From: a virus | Reading direction: 5' to 3' (one strand) | Virus record (IMG/VR): IMGVR_UViG_3300044631_002329 | Coordinates: 1-23,071 of that record | DNA: 23,071 nt | Part shown: positions 1 through 6,158 of the stretch, piece by piece | Position numbering within the stretch: the stretch's first letter is position 1 | Layout: every line of letters starts with the position of its first letter | The notes under the pieces: model-generated | What the model was told of the DNA's origin: nothing | Seen by the model: the letters and a program-made list of their open reading frames with translations, nothing else | Database searches by the model: none | Made by a program: the position numbers and the translations under genes

Positions 1-124
1 TCTGGCAGATGCTGTATGGATGCGTCAACGTCGTTTTATTGCAGGAGATAAACGATTCAAAGAATATGGTGAAATATTAAATGATATTCTTGAAGATATG
101 GAATATACCCCATCAAGATTCTGA
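1..124 (+). CDS. C-terminal end of an unidentified protein (5' truncated by window edge)
   Basis: An open frame enters from the left edge (first full codon at base 2) and ends at TGA 122-124, giving the last 40 residues of a protein. The tail is charged and probably helical, with the segments MRQRRFIAGDKRFKEYGEIL and EDMEYTPSRF. I do not recognise the family from this fragment. It is followed two bases later by the metallophosphoesterase start, so the two are probably cotranscribed. Confidence 0.6.
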   Translation, partial: LADAVWMRQRRFIAGDKRFKEYGEILNDILEDMEYTPSRF

Positions 125-126
125 TT

Positions 127-831
127 ATGACTTACGATACAGTTTTTATTTCTGATGTTCACTTGGGAACACCAAGATGTAATACGGAAAAATTTTATAA
201 TTTTCTTAAAAACTTAAAAACTAAAAAGTTGGTATTAGTCGGTGATATTATTGATATTCACTGTATGGAAAAATATAATACCCGTTGGACAAAAGAACAC
301 ACAAAATGTGTTCATCAAATTTTAAACCTTGCAAAGAAAGGAACAGAAGTCATTTATATTCTTGGAAATCACGAAGCAGAAATTCGTCGTTATACGAACT
401 TTGAGCACAAGAACTTCCAAATGGTAGACGAATACACTCATAAGGACTCAAAGGGTAATAAGTTTCTTTGTATTCACGGTGATAAGTATTCGGAGTATTC
501 TTCTGGGTCTTGGAAGCAATTGATGTTTAATAAAGGATATGAGATTATCACACCATTGAGTTTATTTCTGGAAAGATTTTTTAGATTCTCTTTGGTGTAT
601 GCTTTAAAAAATACGGTTCGTGGTAAAAATTATATTGATCGTTATGAGACTGATATTGCTTCATACTGTGTTCAGAGAGATAAGAAATATGATGGTGTAA
701 TCTGTGGGCATATTCATCACGGAAATGTGAGATACTTTAATAAACTTTTGTATATGTGCTGTGGTGATTGGTGTGATACCTGCTCTGCGATTGTGGAGAA
801 AAATGGAATTTATGCTCTTGAAAAATATTGA
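127..831 (+). CDS. Calcineurin-like metallophosphoesterase (LpxH/UDP-2,3-diacylglucosamine pyrophosphatase-like)
   Basis: A 234-residue protein with all metal-binding motifs of the calcineurin-like phosphoesterase superfamily in order: D10-x-H12 (SDVHLG), G39-D40 (VGDIID), G80-N81-H82-E83 (GNHE), H117-G-D119 and G194-H195-x-H197 (CGHIHHGN). This arrangement binds two divalent metal ions that hydrolyse phosphoester or pyrophosphate bonds. Spacing and the SDVHLG opening resemble the LpxH-like (UDP-2,3-diacylglucosamine hydrolase) branch, but the substrate cannot be read from the sequence; a nucleotide, a phosphoprotein or a lipid A precursor are all possible. No signal peptide is seen, so it should be cytoplasmic. 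It starts two bases after the previous stop codon, with no independent promoter visible, and lies upstream of the talC/gnd cassette. Confidence 0.88.
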   Translation: MTYDTVFISDVHLGTPRCNTEKFYNFLKNLKTKKLVLVGDIIDIHCMEKYNTRWTKEHTKCVHQILNLAKKGTEVIYILGNHEAEIRRYTNFEHKNFQMVDEYTHKDSKGNKFLCIHGDKYSEYSSGSWKQLMFNKGYEIITPLSLFLERFFRFSLVYALKNTVRGKNYIDRYETDIASYCVQRDKKYDGVICGHIHHGNVRYFNKLLYMCCGDWCDTCSAIVEKNGIYALEKY

Positions 832-857
832 TTAATATCTTCAATTCATAACAAAAT

Positions 858-886
858 CTAACACATTAGCAAGAACTTATTATAAT
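858..886 (+). promoter_or_regulatory. Sigma-70-like promoter upstream of talC
   Basis: CTAACA (858-863, 4 of 6 to TTGACA), a 17-base spacer and a perfect TATAAT (881-886) lie in the 77-base gap before talC. The predicted start near 893 gives a leader of about 16 bases. A late-like TATAAATG (887-894) overlaps it, so talC could be read both early and late. No clear Shine-Dalgarno site precedes the talC ATG. Confidence 0.5.
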
Positions 887-908
887 TATAAATGAGTTTT
901 TATTTTTT

Positions 909-1568
909 ATGAAAATCTTTTTAGATACCGCAGATGTTTCAATGATTAGTCCAGCATATGAGACTGGACTATTAGATGGAGTTACTACAAATCCCACTTT
1001 AATTCTTAAGAGTGGTAGACAACTCCAAGAAGTTATTAATGAAATTTCAGATATATTTCCAAATTTAGAAAGCATTTCAGCAGAGGTAGTTGCAGATACT
1101 GCCGAAGAAATGATTTCACAAGCACAACAATATTACACAATCGCTCCTGCGGTTACCATTAAAGTTCCTTGTACTGTAGAAGGACTTAAGGCTTGTAAAA
1201 CACTTTCTGATAAAGGAATTAAAACAAATGTAACTCTTGTGTTCTCAGTAGCACAGGCAATTCTTGCATCTAAAGCAGGAGCAACATTTATCTCACCTTT
1301 CGTTGGTCGTTGGATGGACAATTCAATTGATGGTATTGAGTTGATTAAAAATATTCGTAAAGTATATGATCATTCATTTTCACAAACAGAGATTCTTGCA
1401 GCATCGCTTCGTGATGTTCGGCAAGTAGAACAATCTATTATTGCGGGTGCTGATGTCATTACAATTCCTCCTATTGTATTCTGGGCAATGTATAAGAACA
1501 TTATGACTGATAAGGGTTTAGACCTCTTTCAAAAAGATTGGGAAGAGGTTATTAAAAATCAAAAATGA
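909..1568 (+). CDS. talC: Transaldolase, TalC/fructose-6-phosphate aldolase-like type
   Basis: A 219-residue single-domain alpha/beta barrel protein of the short transaldolase class. The N-terminus MKIFLDTADV and the GVTTNPTLI segment (residues 24-32) are family hallmarks, and TIKVPCT places the Schiff-base lysine at K85, the same number as in E. coli fructose-6-phosphate aldolase. Transaldolase moves a dihydroxyacetone unit between sedoheptulose-7-phosphate and glyceraldehyde-3-phosphate in the pentose phosphate pathway. In cyanophages talC is a well-known auxiliary metabolic gene, thought to drive ribose-5-phosphate and NADPH supply during infection. It has its own sigma-70-like promoter and overlaps the next small gene by four bases (ATGA); gnd follows two genes on, which fits a shared metabolic role. 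Confidence 0.96.
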   Translation: MKIFLDTADVSMISPAYETGLLDGVTTNPTLILKSGRQLQEVINEISDIFPNLESISAEVVADTAEEMISQAQQYYTIAPAVTIKVPCTVEGLKACKTLSDKGIKTNVTLVFSVAQAILASKAGATFISPFVGRWMDNSIDGIELIKNIRKVYDHSFSQTEILAASLRDVRQVEQSIIAGADVITIPPIVFWAMYKNIMTDKGLDLFQKDWEEVIKNQK

Positions 1569-1771
1569 AATCTGAACATCAGTGCTGGCATTTTGTGATG
1601 TCATCATTTTCTAGATTATATGGTGTCAAGAGAGTTATGAGTGAAGAAAAATTTCACGAAATTGCTTTACAATGGTGTGATGATCATAATTATGTTTGTG
1701 ATATTCATTTAGATAGTTTGAATAAAGTGGATATGTATTTTAGAAAAGTTTATGAGGATTGGGAAAAATGA
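1565..1771 (+). CDS. 68-aa protein of unknown function between talC and gnd
   Basis: A 68-residue ORF that overlaps talC at its start and gnd at its end by four bases each (ATGA at both junctions), strong evidence that it is translated. It is rich in aromatic residues, His and Cys (ECW-type start: EHQCWHFVMSSFSRLYGVKR; later QWCDDHNYVCDIH). There is no signal peptide or membrane segment. I do not recognise a family. Its position inside the pentose phosphate cassette suggests either a partner of talC or gnd, or a passenger kept by translational coupling. Confidence 0.75.
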   Translation: MKSEHQCWHFVMSSFSRLYGVKRVMSEEKFHEIALQWCDDHNYVCDIHLDSLNKVDMYFRKVYEDWEK

Positions 1772-2802
1772 AAGTAGGATTGATTGGATTAGGTAGAATG
1801 GGAGAAGGAATGTCCCGTCGTATGATGAAGGCAGGAATAGAAGTCTGGGGGTATCGTAGAAATTATGAAAAAGCAAACGAAGCATACGAAAACGGATATA
1901 TTAATGGTATTACAACTTCTATACAAAGCCTTGTTCAAGTAGTTAAACAAAAAAAGAACGGTGGTACACAACCAGGAATTTTTCAAATGGTTGTACCAGC
2001 AGAAACAGTAGAGGAGACAATCAATGAGTTACTACGATATTGTAGTGAAGGAGATATTATTATTGATCATGGCAATAGCAATTTTAAAGACAGTAGGAAA
2101 AGAGCAGAACGTCTGGCAAAAGTTGGTATCCAATATATTGATTGCGGTACTAGCGGTGGTGTTTATGGTTTGGATCGTGGATACTGTCTTATGGTTGGAG
2201 GTGGAAATACTGCAGTCGCCACTTGTGCAAAGATTTTTGATGCACTCTCCCCAGGAATCAATGCTGCCTCCAGGACTCAATTTGACTCAGACATAACTTC
2301 TGCTGAATATGGATGGTTACATTGTGGTGGTCCAGGTGCAGGACATTTCGTGAAGATGGTGCATAACGGTATTGAATATGGTATTATGCAAGCATATGCA
2401 GAAGGATTTAATATCATCAAGAACGCTAATGCAGGTGCTCAGTATGTCAGAGAAGGAGATGCAGAAGTTGCCCCAATGGCAGATCCAGAAAGTTACTGTT
2501 ATGATATTGACGTTGCTGAGGTTGCTGAGTTATGGCGTCGTGGTAGTGTGGTTGGGTCTTGGTTACTTGACCTTACTGCTGATGTGCTACGCAGGGATGG
2601 TGAGCTTAAACAGTTCTCTGGAGGTGTATCCGACAGTGGTGAGGGTCGTTGGACTGTTTCTGCCGCTGTGGACTTGGGGGTTCCCTCTCCTGTCATTACT
2701 GCTGCGTTATTTGAAAGATTTAACTCACGCAATCTTGGATCATTTGGAGCAAAAATCTTAAACGGAATGCGTTATATGTTTGGAGGACATCACGTTAGAT
2801 GA
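1768..2802 (+). CDS. gnd: 6-phosphogluconate dehydrogenase (decarboxylating), short form
   Basis: Converts 6-phosphogluconate to ribulose-5-phosphate and CO2 with reduction of NAD(P)+. The Rossmann nucleotide motif G7-L-G9-R-M-G12 sits at the very start, the substrate-binding GTSGG motif is at 127-131, and the catalytic block HFVKMVHNGIEYG includes K196 and N200. Its 344 residues match the short 6PGDH class, not the ~470-residue class. I chose ATG 1768, which overlaps the preceding stop as ATGA and puts MKVGLIGLG at the N-terminus; an in-frame TTG at 1759 would add only three residues. Cyanophages carry gnd with talC, zwf or cp12 to raise NADPH output; zwf and cp12 are not in this window. Confidence 0.96.
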   Translation: MKVGLIGLGRMGEGMSRRMMKAGIEVWGYRRNYEKANEAYENGYINGITTSIQSLVQVVKQKKNGGTQPGIFQMVVPAETVEETINELLRYCSEGDIIIDHGNSNFKDSRKRAERLAKVGIQYIDCGTSGGVYGLDRGYCLMVGGGNTAVATCAKIFDALSPGINAASRTQFDSDITSAEYGWLHCGGPGAGHFVKMVHNGIEYGIMQAYAEGFNIIKNANAGAQYVREGDAEVAPMADPESYCYDIDVAEVAELWRRGSVVGSWLLDLTADVLRRDGELKQFSGGVSDSGEGRWTVSAAVDLGVPSPVITAALFERFNSRNLGSFGAKILNGMRYMFGGHHVR

Positions 2803-2915
2803 TTACATCCGAGACACCTTATAAACTAGCAGAAATTATAAGAGATACTTGGCCGAATCTTTACAGACCAATGAAACCCCCTTATAATAAAAAAAATGAA
2901 TCACAGAAAACATAA
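2799..2915 (+). CDS. 38-aa small protein coupled to gnd
   Basis: An ORF of 38 codons opens at ATG 2799, overlapping the gnd stop as ATGA, the same coupling as between the previous three genes, and ends at TAA 2913-2915, 20 bases into the next gene. The product starts MITSETPYKLAEIIRDTWPN and continues LYRPMKPPY, a composition that looks like real protein, with a Lys/Asn-rich end. The function is unknown. The sequence also holds a promoter-like element (2860-2888), so part of its sequence may be constrained as DNA. Confidence 0.5.
   Translation: MITSETPYKLAEIIRDTWPNLYRPMKPPYNKKNESQKT
2860..2888 (+). promoter_or_regulatory. Sigma-70-like promoter inside the 38-aa ORF
   Basis: TTTACA (2860-2865, 5 of 6), a 17-base spacer and a perfect TATAAT (2883-2888). 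The predicted start is at about 2895, immediately at the ATG (2896) of the 67-aa gene, so that mRNA would be nearly leaderless. The match is strong, but AT-rich DNA gives chance hits. Confidence 0.4.
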
Positions 2916-3099
2916 ACAAGTAAAGAATCTCAAAAAGAAGAGGATGTACACACCTGAAGGATACGTTGGAGATCCCCCAGATGCCAAATGTCCATATTGC
3001 GGGGAATCTGGTAAATCTTGTTCTCATGTAAATAGTCTAAGTCGTGCTTGGGCAAGAGATGCTTGTGCTCATAAATACAAGAAAACTAATAATAGTTAA
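2896..3099 (+). CDS. 67-aa Cys/His protein with zinc-ribbon-like CPYCG motif, function unknown
   Basis: A basic N-terminus (RKHKQVKNLKKKR) is followed by C32-x2-C35 (KCPYCGESG), C42-x-H44 and C57-x-H59, an arrangement that could bind one zinc ion. The basic arm suggests a nucleic-acid or small virion-associated protein. No named family is recognised. The gene ends directly before the adhesin ATG (TAA immediately followed by ATG), and a late promoter motif for that adhesin lies in its 3' end. An internal ATG at 2944 is possible but would remove the basic arm. Confidence 0.65.
   Translation: MNHRKHKQVKNLKKKRMYTPEGYVGDPPDAKCPYCGESGKSCSHVNSLSRAWARDACAHKYKKTNNS
3070..3077 (+). promoter_or_regulatory. 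T4-type late promoter motif for the adhesin
   Basis: CATAAATA, 7 of 8 to the T4 late -10 element TATAAATA, ends 22 bases before the adhesin ATG, close to the spacing seen for several other genes in this window. Confidence 0.5.
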
Positions 3100-5031
3100 A
3101 TGGGAAGATATATTAAGACAAGAATTGTTACTGATGGATTAATTTATCTGAATGATGCTGGAAATAGTAAGTCATATTCTGGTGTAGGAACAGCAATCAA
3201 GAATTTAGTGGGTTATGGTGCCACAAATACATCATTTAATCAAACATTCGTATCCTCAGGAACAACAAGTCATTTTATATCTACATCTACTTCATCTTAT
3301 ATAAGCAATACAAACGTAAGTGTAAGTGCTTCAACGGGTAGTGGTTTTACTATTTGTATGATGGTGAAACCACAAACTTTAACTAGTTCTACTTGGAATT
3401 ATTTTTTCCAGCAATATCAATCATCTAGTAATTCATTAATAGAGATTGGTCGTTATGGAACTTCACAAGGATTTTCATTAAAAGATACTACTAAGAATGA
3501 AAATAGTATTTTGTTTGAAACTAGTTCTGTTAATAGTGATTATTTTGAATGGTATTCAAAAGTACCTGGTTATTCAGGTAGTATAACAAATCAAAAAATT
3601 CAATATTGTGTTGATAATTCTCTTAGTTCGGCTCAATGTAAGACTCATTTACAAAACTCTTCCAATTATTTGTATTCAAGTGGATTTGGTACATACACAA
3701 CACCATCATCTTCGGGAATAATAACTGCAAATTATCAAACTACTTGGGTAGTTCCTGTTGGTGTAACTTCTATTACTGCTGTTTGTGTTGGGGGTGGAGG
3801 TGGAGCTGGAGGTAATGATTCTGGTAATGGTCAAGGAGCAGGAGGTGGTGGAGGAGGACTTTCGTATGGAACTTTTGCTGTAACTCCAGGTGAAACTCTT
3901 TATATTCAATCTGGTGCTGGAGGAAAGGGTGGAAATGTAGAAATTTTAAATTATTATCAAGATACGAATACTACTGCTAGAGCAAAAACCAATGGTACAA
4001 ATGGTGGAGATAGTTATATAAAAAGAGTCGGTTATAATGCAACTGGAACAGATATTTTACTTTTAGCTGGTGGAGGAAGTGGAGGAAGTTCTGGGGCAAG
4101 TAGTTCATCCGATTCTACTGCAGGAATGGGTGGAACTGGAGGTCAGGGGTCAGCATCCAGTGGTGGTGGAAATGGTGGAAATGGTGGAAATGGTTATACT
4201 ACCTTTGGTGGAGGTGGTGGTGGAGGAGCAGGAGGATATACAGGAGCTGGTGGAACTGGTGGATATGGATATGTTAGCCAAACAGCTGCCCAAAGAGCAG
4301 GTGGCACTGGACAGGGAGGTGGAGGAGGTGGAGGTGGAAGTTTGAATGTAGATAGTGGATCTTCTGGAAATTTTAATAGTGGTGGAGGAGTAGGAATTTA
4401 TAATGCAACCAGAACAACAGGAGCTGGAGGAACTTCAACTACTGCCAGTGGAAGTGACACTAGTTCAAAGTCTGGATTGTCTGGTTCTAGTGGAACTGCA
4501 CCAACAGGAAGTAGTGGAAGATATGGCATACCGAACACCTTTACTAATTATTCAACAAGAGCTGTTGGTGGAATATATGGAGGTGGTGGTGGGGCAAGTT
4601 ATCAGGCAGATAGTTCTAATAGTTGGAGAGAACCTGCAAATGGTGGCAGAGGATGTGTTAGAATTGTGTGGGGAACAGGGAGAACATTTTCGACTTCATC
4701 TACAGTTGCTCAGGATGTTTTGTCGCAAAGATCTGCTTCTTTTTCTGATTGGACTTTTGTTGTTTGTGGTGTTACGACAGATTATAAGAGTTTTTTATCA
4801 ACTAATGGAAGTTCTAAATCTGTGGGAGTTTCAACTGATTGGATGACAACAGGAGAAATCAATCTAGATAAAATTTTTGGAACAGGTTCTGATTCTGCTG
4901 CAGGTATTACTACAGGAACAAATTCTAATTATAAATGTCATTGGAACAATTGTATGATTTATAATCGTGAATTGACCAATGAAGAAATCCAAATAAACTT
5001 TGAAGCATTTAGACGTAAGTTTAATCTCTAA
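3100..5031 (+). CDS. Glycine-rich tail fibre/adhesin with split LamG-like domain
   Basis: A 643-residue virion protein, probably a receptor-binding fibre tip or adhesin. Residues 1-~180 read as the first half of a concanavalin A/LamG-like jelly roll (GLIYLNDAGNSKSYSG; GSGFTICMMVKPQ). Residues ~529-643 read as the second half (DWTFVVCGV, then the usual ending MIYNRELTNEEIQINFEAFR). Between them, about residues 205-528 begin with VPVGVTSITAVCVGGGGGAG and form a polyglycine region broken by short Ser/Thr/Asn/Tyr loops, resembling the glycine-rich phage tail domain and the polyglycine sandwich of T4-like gp38 adhesins. So a binding module appears inserted into a LamG scaffold. A late promoter motif lies 22 bases upstream. 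No lysis, enzyme or signal motif is seen. The receptor is unknown. Confidence 0.85.
   Translation: MGRYIKTRIVTDGLIYLNDAGNSKSYSGVGTAIKNLVGYGATNTSFNQTFVSSGTTSHFISTSTSSYISNTNVSVSASTGSGFTICMMVKPQTLTSSTWNYFFQQYQSSSNSLIEIGRYGTSQGFSLKDTTKNENSILFETSSVNSDYFEWYSKVPGYSGSITNQKIQYCVDNSLSSAQCKTHLQNSSNYLYSSGFGTYTTPSSSGIITANYQTTWVVPVGVTSITAVCVGGGGGAGGNDSGNGQGAGGGGGGLSYGTFAVTPGETLYIQSGAGGKGGNVEILNYYQDTNTTARAKTNGTNGGDSYIKRVGYNATGTDILLLAGGGSGGSSGASSSSDSTAGMGGTGGQGSASSGGGNGGNGGNGYTTFGGGGGGGAGGYTGAGGTGGYGYVSQTAAQRAGGTGQGGGGGGGGSLNVDSGSSGNFNSGGGVGIYNATRTTGAGGTSTTASGSDTSSKSGLSGSSGTAPTGSSGRYGIPNTFTNYSTRAVGGIYGGGGGASYQADSSNSWREPANGGRGCVRIVWGTGRTFSTSSTVAQDVLSQRSASFSDWTFVVCGVTTDYKSFLSTNGSSKSVGVSTDWMTTGEINLDKIFGTGSDSAAGITTGTNSNYKCHWNNCMIYNRELTNEEIQINFEAFRRKFNL
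4165..4191 (+). repeat. Three perfect in-frame 9-base tandem repeats in the adhesin
   Basis: GGTGGAAAT occurs three times without a break (4165-4173, 4174-4182, 4183-4191), in frame, coding Gly-Gly-Asn three times. It lies in a longer GGT/GGA-rich tract (about 3785-4670). Copy-number change would alter the polyglycine loops without a frameshift. Confidence 0.9.
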
Positions 5032-5034
5032 ATA
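5027..5034 (+). promoter_or_regulatory. T4-type late promoter motif for the HNH gene
   Basis: TCTAAATA (7 of 8 to TATAAATA) overlaps the adhesin stop codon. The predicted start at about 5040-5041 falls inside the 5' arm of the hairpin at 5037-5057, so a late transcript would lack a full stem. Confidence 0.45.
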
Positions 5035-5036
5035 AT

Positions 5037-5057
5037 CATAAGTTGCAAAAACTTATG
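5037..5057 (+). promoter_or_regulatory. Inverted repeat enclosing the HNH start codon (possible translational switch)
   Basis: CATAAGTT (5037-5044) and AACTTATG (5050-5057) are perfect complements, eight base pairs around a five-base loop GCAAA. The 3' arm ends with the ATG of the HNH gene (5055-5057), so in a long transcript the start codon would be paired. The stem is AU-rich and only moderately stable. Confidence 0.5.
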
Positions 5058-5426
5058 ACTCCTCTTCATTCGTCTAAAGAATATTTGTTTAATCTTTATA
5101 CTACAAGTTCTGGAGAAGCAAGACGAATATGGAGACAGCACATTAAAGAAAATTGGAATCATAAGTGTGCTTACTGTGGTTCTGAAGAAAAATTAACTAT
5201 TGATCATATAGTTCCAAGATCAAAGGGTGGAACTGATTTTACAAATAATGTTGTGTGTTGTTGCCAAGAATGCAATCAAGATAAAGGACATACAGATTGG
5301 GAAGATTGGTTCTCAAAGCAAATCTTTTTTACAGAAGAAAAAAGAAGTGCTATAATAAAATGGATGCACAATAAGCAAGAGCAAGTGCTCTATAAATACC
5401 CTCAAAGACAAAATAAAGTTTTATAG
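5055..5426 (+). CDS. HNH endonuclease
   Basis: A 123-residue HNH nuclease. The zinc knuckle is C38-x2-C41 (CAYCG), the catalytic block is D50-H51 (TIDHIVPRSKGG, metal and general-base positions), followed by NN at 64-65 and a second C70-x2-C73 (CQECNQDKG), the canonical HNH layout. It makes nicks or double-strand breaks in DNA. Freestanding HNH genes in T4-like phages are often homing or mobile elements; others help DNA packaging, though no terminase is nearby. I chose ATG 5055 over an in-frame TTG at 5043 because the late motif and hairpin sit just upstream. No good Shine-Dalgarno site is visible. The glutaredoxin late promoter lies within its 3' end. Confidence 0.9.
   Translation: MTPLHSSKEYLFNLYTTSSGEARRIWRQHIKENWNHKCAYCGSEEKLTIDHIVPRSKGGTDFTNNVVCCCQECNQDKGHTDWEDWFSKQIFFTEEKRSAIIKWMHNKQEQVLYKYPQRQNKVL
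5391..5398 (+). promoter_or_regulatory. T4-type late promoter for glutaredoxin
   Basis: A perfect TATAAATA in the 3' end of the HNH gene, 32 bases before the glutaredoxin ATG. Confidence 0.6.
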
Positions 5427-5430
5427 TATT

Positions 5431-5679
5431 ATGAATTTTACAATTTATTCAAAACAAGGTTGCCCTTATTGCGATAAGGTAAAGACAATTTTAAATCTTT
5501 TGAGTGAATCAAAGGGATATAAAATCACTTCATATGAACTCAATACTGATTTTAATAGAGAGCAATTCTATTCCGAATTTGGGGAAGGTTCAACATTTCC
5601 TCAGGTAATTTTAAATGATTTGCATATTGGTGGATGCACTGATACGATCTCGTATTTGAAAGAAAATAATATGCTCTGA
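5431..5679 (+). CDS. Glutaredoxin
   Basis: An 82-residue thioredoxin-fold protein with the dithiol active site C11-P-Y-C14 near the N-terminus (IYSKQGCPYCDKV), the cis-proline segment TFPQVILN, and the glutathione-binding GGCTD near the C-terminus. The length is typical for bacterial and phage glutaredoxins. In T4-like phages such proteins (comparable to nrdC) give electrons to ribonucleotide reductase, supplying deoxynucleotides from host ribonucleotides; no reductase gene lies in this window. It has its own perfect late promoter motif upstream, which would place expression late, unusual for a nucleotide-metabolism gene; readthrough from upstream is also possible. Confidence 0.93.
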   Translation: MNFTIYSKQGCPYCDKVKTILNLLSESKGYKITSYELNTDFNREQFYSEFGEGSTFPQVILNDLHIGGCTDTISYLKENNML

Positions 5680-5686
5680 TCGTGTC

Positions 5687-5694
5687 TATAAATA
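5687..5694 (+). promoter_or_regulatory. T4-type late promoter motif
   Basis: A perfect TATAAATA eight bases after the glutaredoxin stop codon. It could serve the small ORF at 5733 (38 bases away) and the membrane protein at 5885. Confidence 0.55.
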
Positions 5695-5732
5695 ATTTTG
5701 GAAATTATGGCATTAATCGTGGTTTTGAGTTA

Positions 5733-5867
5733 ATGCTTAGAAAAAAAGGAGGAGAGAAAAAGGAAACAAAATTGACATTAAGAACTTTCAATTTTGAAAA
5801 AGTATTTTCTTTCCTTAAAAGAGAGATATATTTCAAAATTGAATTAGATATAATGAAAAAAAAGTAG
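5733..5867 (+). CDS. Doubtful 44-aa basic ORF
   Basis: The 205 bases between glutaredoxin and the membrane protein hold one open frame. It can start at GTG 5682, but that start overlaps the late promoter, so a late transcript would permit only ATG 5733 (44 residues, MLRKKGGEKKETKLTLRTFN, ending MKKK). It is Lys-rich with no recognised motif and no clear Shine-Dalgarno site. It may be non-coding leader sequence of the next gene. Confidence 0.25.
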   Translation: MLRKKGGEKKETKLTLRTFNFEKVFSFLKREIYFKIELDIMKKK

Positions 5868-5884
5868 TCTCTCGGAGAAGATCA

Positions 5885-6121
5885 ATGACAGCAACGTATT
5901 TAGTATTTGGTTCTTTTTTATTTGTTTTGTTTTTTATGGTAGGACTTTTTATCGGGTGGAGTGCCAGAGAATATATGATGAACTATCAAGAAGGACCAAA
6001 ACAAATTGCTTATCATCCAGAGTTTTACAATAAAAATGGTGAGTTAATTGATCAAGAAATTGTTTCAGTAAGATTTGATCCTGATTATTTTATTGATGAA
6101 GATGATAGTGATAATGATTGA
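5885..6121 (+). CDS. Small single-pass membrane protein, function unknown
   Basis: A 78-residue protein whose first ~27 residues form one hydrophobic segment (TYLVFGSFLFVLFFMVGLFI, ending GW), followed by a short basic/aromatic patch (SAREYMMNY) and a strongly acidic C-terminus (FIDEDDSDND). The most likely topology is an N-terminal anchor with a soluble tail; it has no cleavable signal peptide. A GGAG Shine-Dalgarno site sits upstream (in CTCGGAGAAGATCA). Possible roles are membrane remodelling, lysis timing or photosynthetic-membrane association, none shown by the sequence. It is transcribed with the late motif at 5687 and ends where the next late motif begins. Confidence 0.75.
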   Translation: MTATYLVFGSFLFVLFFMVGLFIGWSAREYMMNYQEGPKQIAYHPEFYNKNGELIDQEIVSVRFDPDYFIDEDDSDND

Positions 6122-6127
6122 TAAATA
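6120..6127 (+). promoter_or_regulatory. T4-type late promoter motif for the 196-aa protein
   Basis: GATAAATA (7 of 8) overlaps the preceding stop codon and ends 31 bases before ATG 6159. The leader is almost purely A/T. Confidence 0.5.
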
Positions 6128-6158
6128 AATTTAATTAATTTAATTCTGCATTAATTTT

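Noticed and set aside
866-1321. Minus-strand open frames opposite talC
   Set aside because: They are opposite a clear, motif-confirmed gene and show no protein-like pattern.
2024-2761. Plus-strand ORFs of 90 and 129 codons inside gnd
   Set aside because: They overlap the motif-confirmed gnd frame completely and are hydrophobic shadow readings.
4070-4846. Two long plus-strand frames rich in Val/Glu/Leu and Gln inside the adhesin
   Set aside because: They are frame-shifted readings of the GGT/GGA repeats; the true frame continues unbroken through them.
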